Below are positions 17,504 to 18,887 of a stretch of DNA of 18,887 bases, piece by piece. The translations under genes and the position numbers were made by a program. Source of the DNA: Bacteroidales bacterium (GTDB lineage: Bacteria; Bacteroidota; Bacteroidia; Bacteroidales; UBA932); contig JAFTYS010000144.1 of NCBI GenBank assembly GCA_017461285.1, forward strand, positions 1 through 18,887, written 5' to 3'. The notes beneath the pieces were generated by a model. It saw nothing but the letters and a program-made list of their open reading frames with translations. It ran no database searches and was not told the origin of the DNA. Numbering within the stretch: position 1 is the stretch's first letter; every line of letters begins with the position of its first letter.

Positions 17504-18887
17504 CCGGCACCCCTTTCACAAACCCTTTCAGATACGTTCCGCATCCTCTCGTAAGGAAGGCGGCACGCGAGGTCGTTGAAAAGCTCGACGCACTGATTTC
17601 AGAAGGAAAGGTGTCGGAAGATGTCGCAAAAGGATTCACAGACGGCAAGATGCTGGGAGTCCTGGTCTGCGAGGAAGGCAATCTTGCCGCATTTTCCGGA
17701 AGCGTAGGAGGACAAAGTACGGTGGAAGGATTTGTCCCGCCGATATTCGACCTTACCAGGCACGACGGATACTACAGAAAGCATGAGGCGGAGATATCCT
17801 GCATCAACGAGCAGATCCGACAGATGACTGCGTCCGAACTGGAGCCGGCCAGGGAGCAGCTGGCAGGCGCCCGCAAGAAGATGGAAGAAGAAATAGCAGC
17901 CCTGCGCGCCATGAAGCACGATACCGTAGCTGAGAGCCAGTTCAGGAATGCCGAGATCAAGAGGGCAAAGGACAGATGGAAGACAGAGATATCGCGTCTG
18001 GAATCCGGATTGAATGAGCTTCAGACCAGAATAAATACACTGAAGAAAGACCGCTCACGCAGATCAGACGAACTTCAAAGATGGATTTTCGGACAGTACA
18101 TGGTCTGCAACGCAGAAGGAGACGAAGCATCGATTCTGGAAATATTCAATGAAAAAGGCATCATGCCGCCCGGGGGAACCGGAGACTGTGCGGCTCCGAA
18201 GCTTCTGAACCATGCATTCAGGCATGGGATGAAGCCGATAGCCATGGGAGAATTCTGGTACGGCAAGTCACCGTCGGCCGCAGTACGCACCCATGGACAT
18301 TTCTATCCTTCATGCACATCGAAATGCGGCCCGCTGCTGAACTATATGCTCAGAGGGACTGCTGTCATAGGGTGGCATGTCCTTTCCATGTGTCCCCACC
18401 CTATGACAGATGACGACATACCGACTCCGCATATGGCGAAGGTGATATACGATGATGCAGATATCGTAGTGGTCTGCAAGCCCTCGGGCATGCCGTCGGT
18501 GCCGGGCCTTGACGGAAGAGAGTCCCTGCAGGAACTGCTGCAGAAAGAGCTGCAGACTCCGGTGATCGCCGTCCACAGGCTGGACATGGACACATCAGGA
18601 ATCATAGTATTTGCAAAGAATCATCAGGCAGAGGCATGTCTTAAAAAACAGTTCGAAGACCATACCGTCAGAAAGACATACATGGCAAGGCTCTCCCCTG
18701 CCGGCCCATACGCGGCTGCAAGGCCGCTGCACGCCGGCGACAAAGGCAGGATCGAACTGACGCTGAGTCCGGACTATGACGAAAGACCTCGGCAGAAGGT
18801 CGACATCAGTCAAGGCAAGGCAGCCTTGACTGAATATGAAGTGCTGACAGTCAACGAAGACGGTACGGCAGACGTCCTCTTCCATCC
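17500..18887 (+). CDS. RluA-family pseudouridine synthase with long N-terminal domain (C-terminus beyond the right edge)
   Basis: RluA-family enzymes isomerise uridine to pseudouridine in rRNA or tRNA. The visible 462 residues begin at ATG 17500, which overlaps the nth stop as ATGA. Residues from about 305 start the synthase fold (KVIYDDADIVVVCKPSGMPS) and include the catalytic motif HRLDMDTSG, with the nucleophilic aspartate D362. The later strands and the C-terminal part lie beyond the window. In front stands an extension of about 300 residues not needed for catalysis. It has a conserved-looking start (GTPFTNPFRYVPHPLV), a GKMLGVLVC...LAAFSG segment and GFVPPIFD. A charged coiled coil follows at about 93-193. 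Then come GTGDCAAPKLLNHAF (C230) and a Cys/His-rich stretch HGHFYPSCTSKCGPLL (C272, C276). Long RluA relatives of this form occur in Bacteroidota. RNA target and extension function are unknown. Confidence 0.93.
   Translation, partial: MTGTPFTNPFRYVPHPLVRKAAREVVEKLDALISEGKVSEDVAKGFTDGKMLGVLVCEEGNLAAFSGSVGGQSTVEGFVPPIFDLTRHDGYYRKHEAEISCINEQIRQMTASELEPAREQLAGARKKMEEEIAALRAMKHDTVAESQFRNAEIKRAKDRWKTEISRLESGLNELQTRINTLKKDRSRRSDELQRWIFGQYMVCNAEGDEASILEIFNEKGIMPPGGTGDCAAPKLLNHAFRHGMKPIAMGEFWYGKSPSAAVRTHGHFYPSCTSKCGPLLNYMLRGTAVIGWHVLSMCPHPMTDDDIPTPHMAKVIYDDADIVVVCKPSGMPSVPGLDGRESLQELLQKELQTPVIAVHRLDMDTSGIIVFAKNHQAEACLKKQFEDHTVRKTYMARLSPAGPYAAARPLHAGDKGRIELTLSPDYDERPRQKVDISQGKAALTEYEVLTVNEDGTADVLFH

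Overview
The window looks like a chromosomal housekeeping segment from a Bacteroidales bacterium (phylum Bacteroidota) of roughly balanced GC content. Three things support this. The protein families are of Bacteroidota type: a trigger factor without a recognisable prolyl-isomerase active site, an RluA-type synthase with a long N-terminal extension, and a large TPR protein paired with an outer-membrane barrel. Several genes are preceded by the Bacteroidota sigma-ABfr promoter pattern (TAnnTTTG near -7, TTG/TTTG near -33). Ribosome-binding sites of the E. coli type are not evident. The genus cannot be fixed from the sequence alone. I see no tRNA, rRNA, CRISPR array, insertion sequence, phage gene or integration site.

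Layout. Positions 1-16062 are read entirely from the minus strand. From high to low coordinate the genes are: a large periplasmic/envelope TPR protein and a beta-barrel outer-membrane protein joined stop-to-start (16062-11401); gyrB, then a membrane HD-domain phosphodiesterase of the PgpH type, separated by a UUCG-capped hairpin (11324-7275); trigger factor, clpP and clpX (7176-3934); a small acidic protein of unknown function (3858-3517); a CLC anion transporter with CBS domains (3439-1652); and the N-terminal two thirds of tex, which runs off the left edge (1454-1). The remainder, 16146-18887, is read from the plus strand: ftsE, nth and a RluA-family pseudouridine synthase that runs off the right edge. 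These three are chained by two ATGA stop/start overlaps.

How the genes work together. Trigger factor, ClpP and ClpX form the widely conserved protein-quality-control cluster: nascent-chain chaperone, protease and unfoldase. The TPR/barrel pair is probably one envelope unit of unknown role. gyrB and the HD phosphodiesterase appear to share a transcript. The ftsE operon joins cell division, base-excision repair and RNA modification without an obvious common pathway.

Regulation that can be read directly: two strong intrinsic terminators (after trigger factor and after the small acidic gene), a promoter that begins in the U-tract of one of them, a fully interleaved divergent promoter pair between the TPR gene and ftsE, and an inverted repeat over the end of clpX that includes the -33 element of the next promoter. 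Most of the window is ordinary core genome. The parts worth a second look are the TPR/barrel pair, the unknown N-terminal domain of the RluA protein, the non-canonical CLC selectivity filter, the small acidic protein, and the tandem-hairpin repeat between tex and clc.
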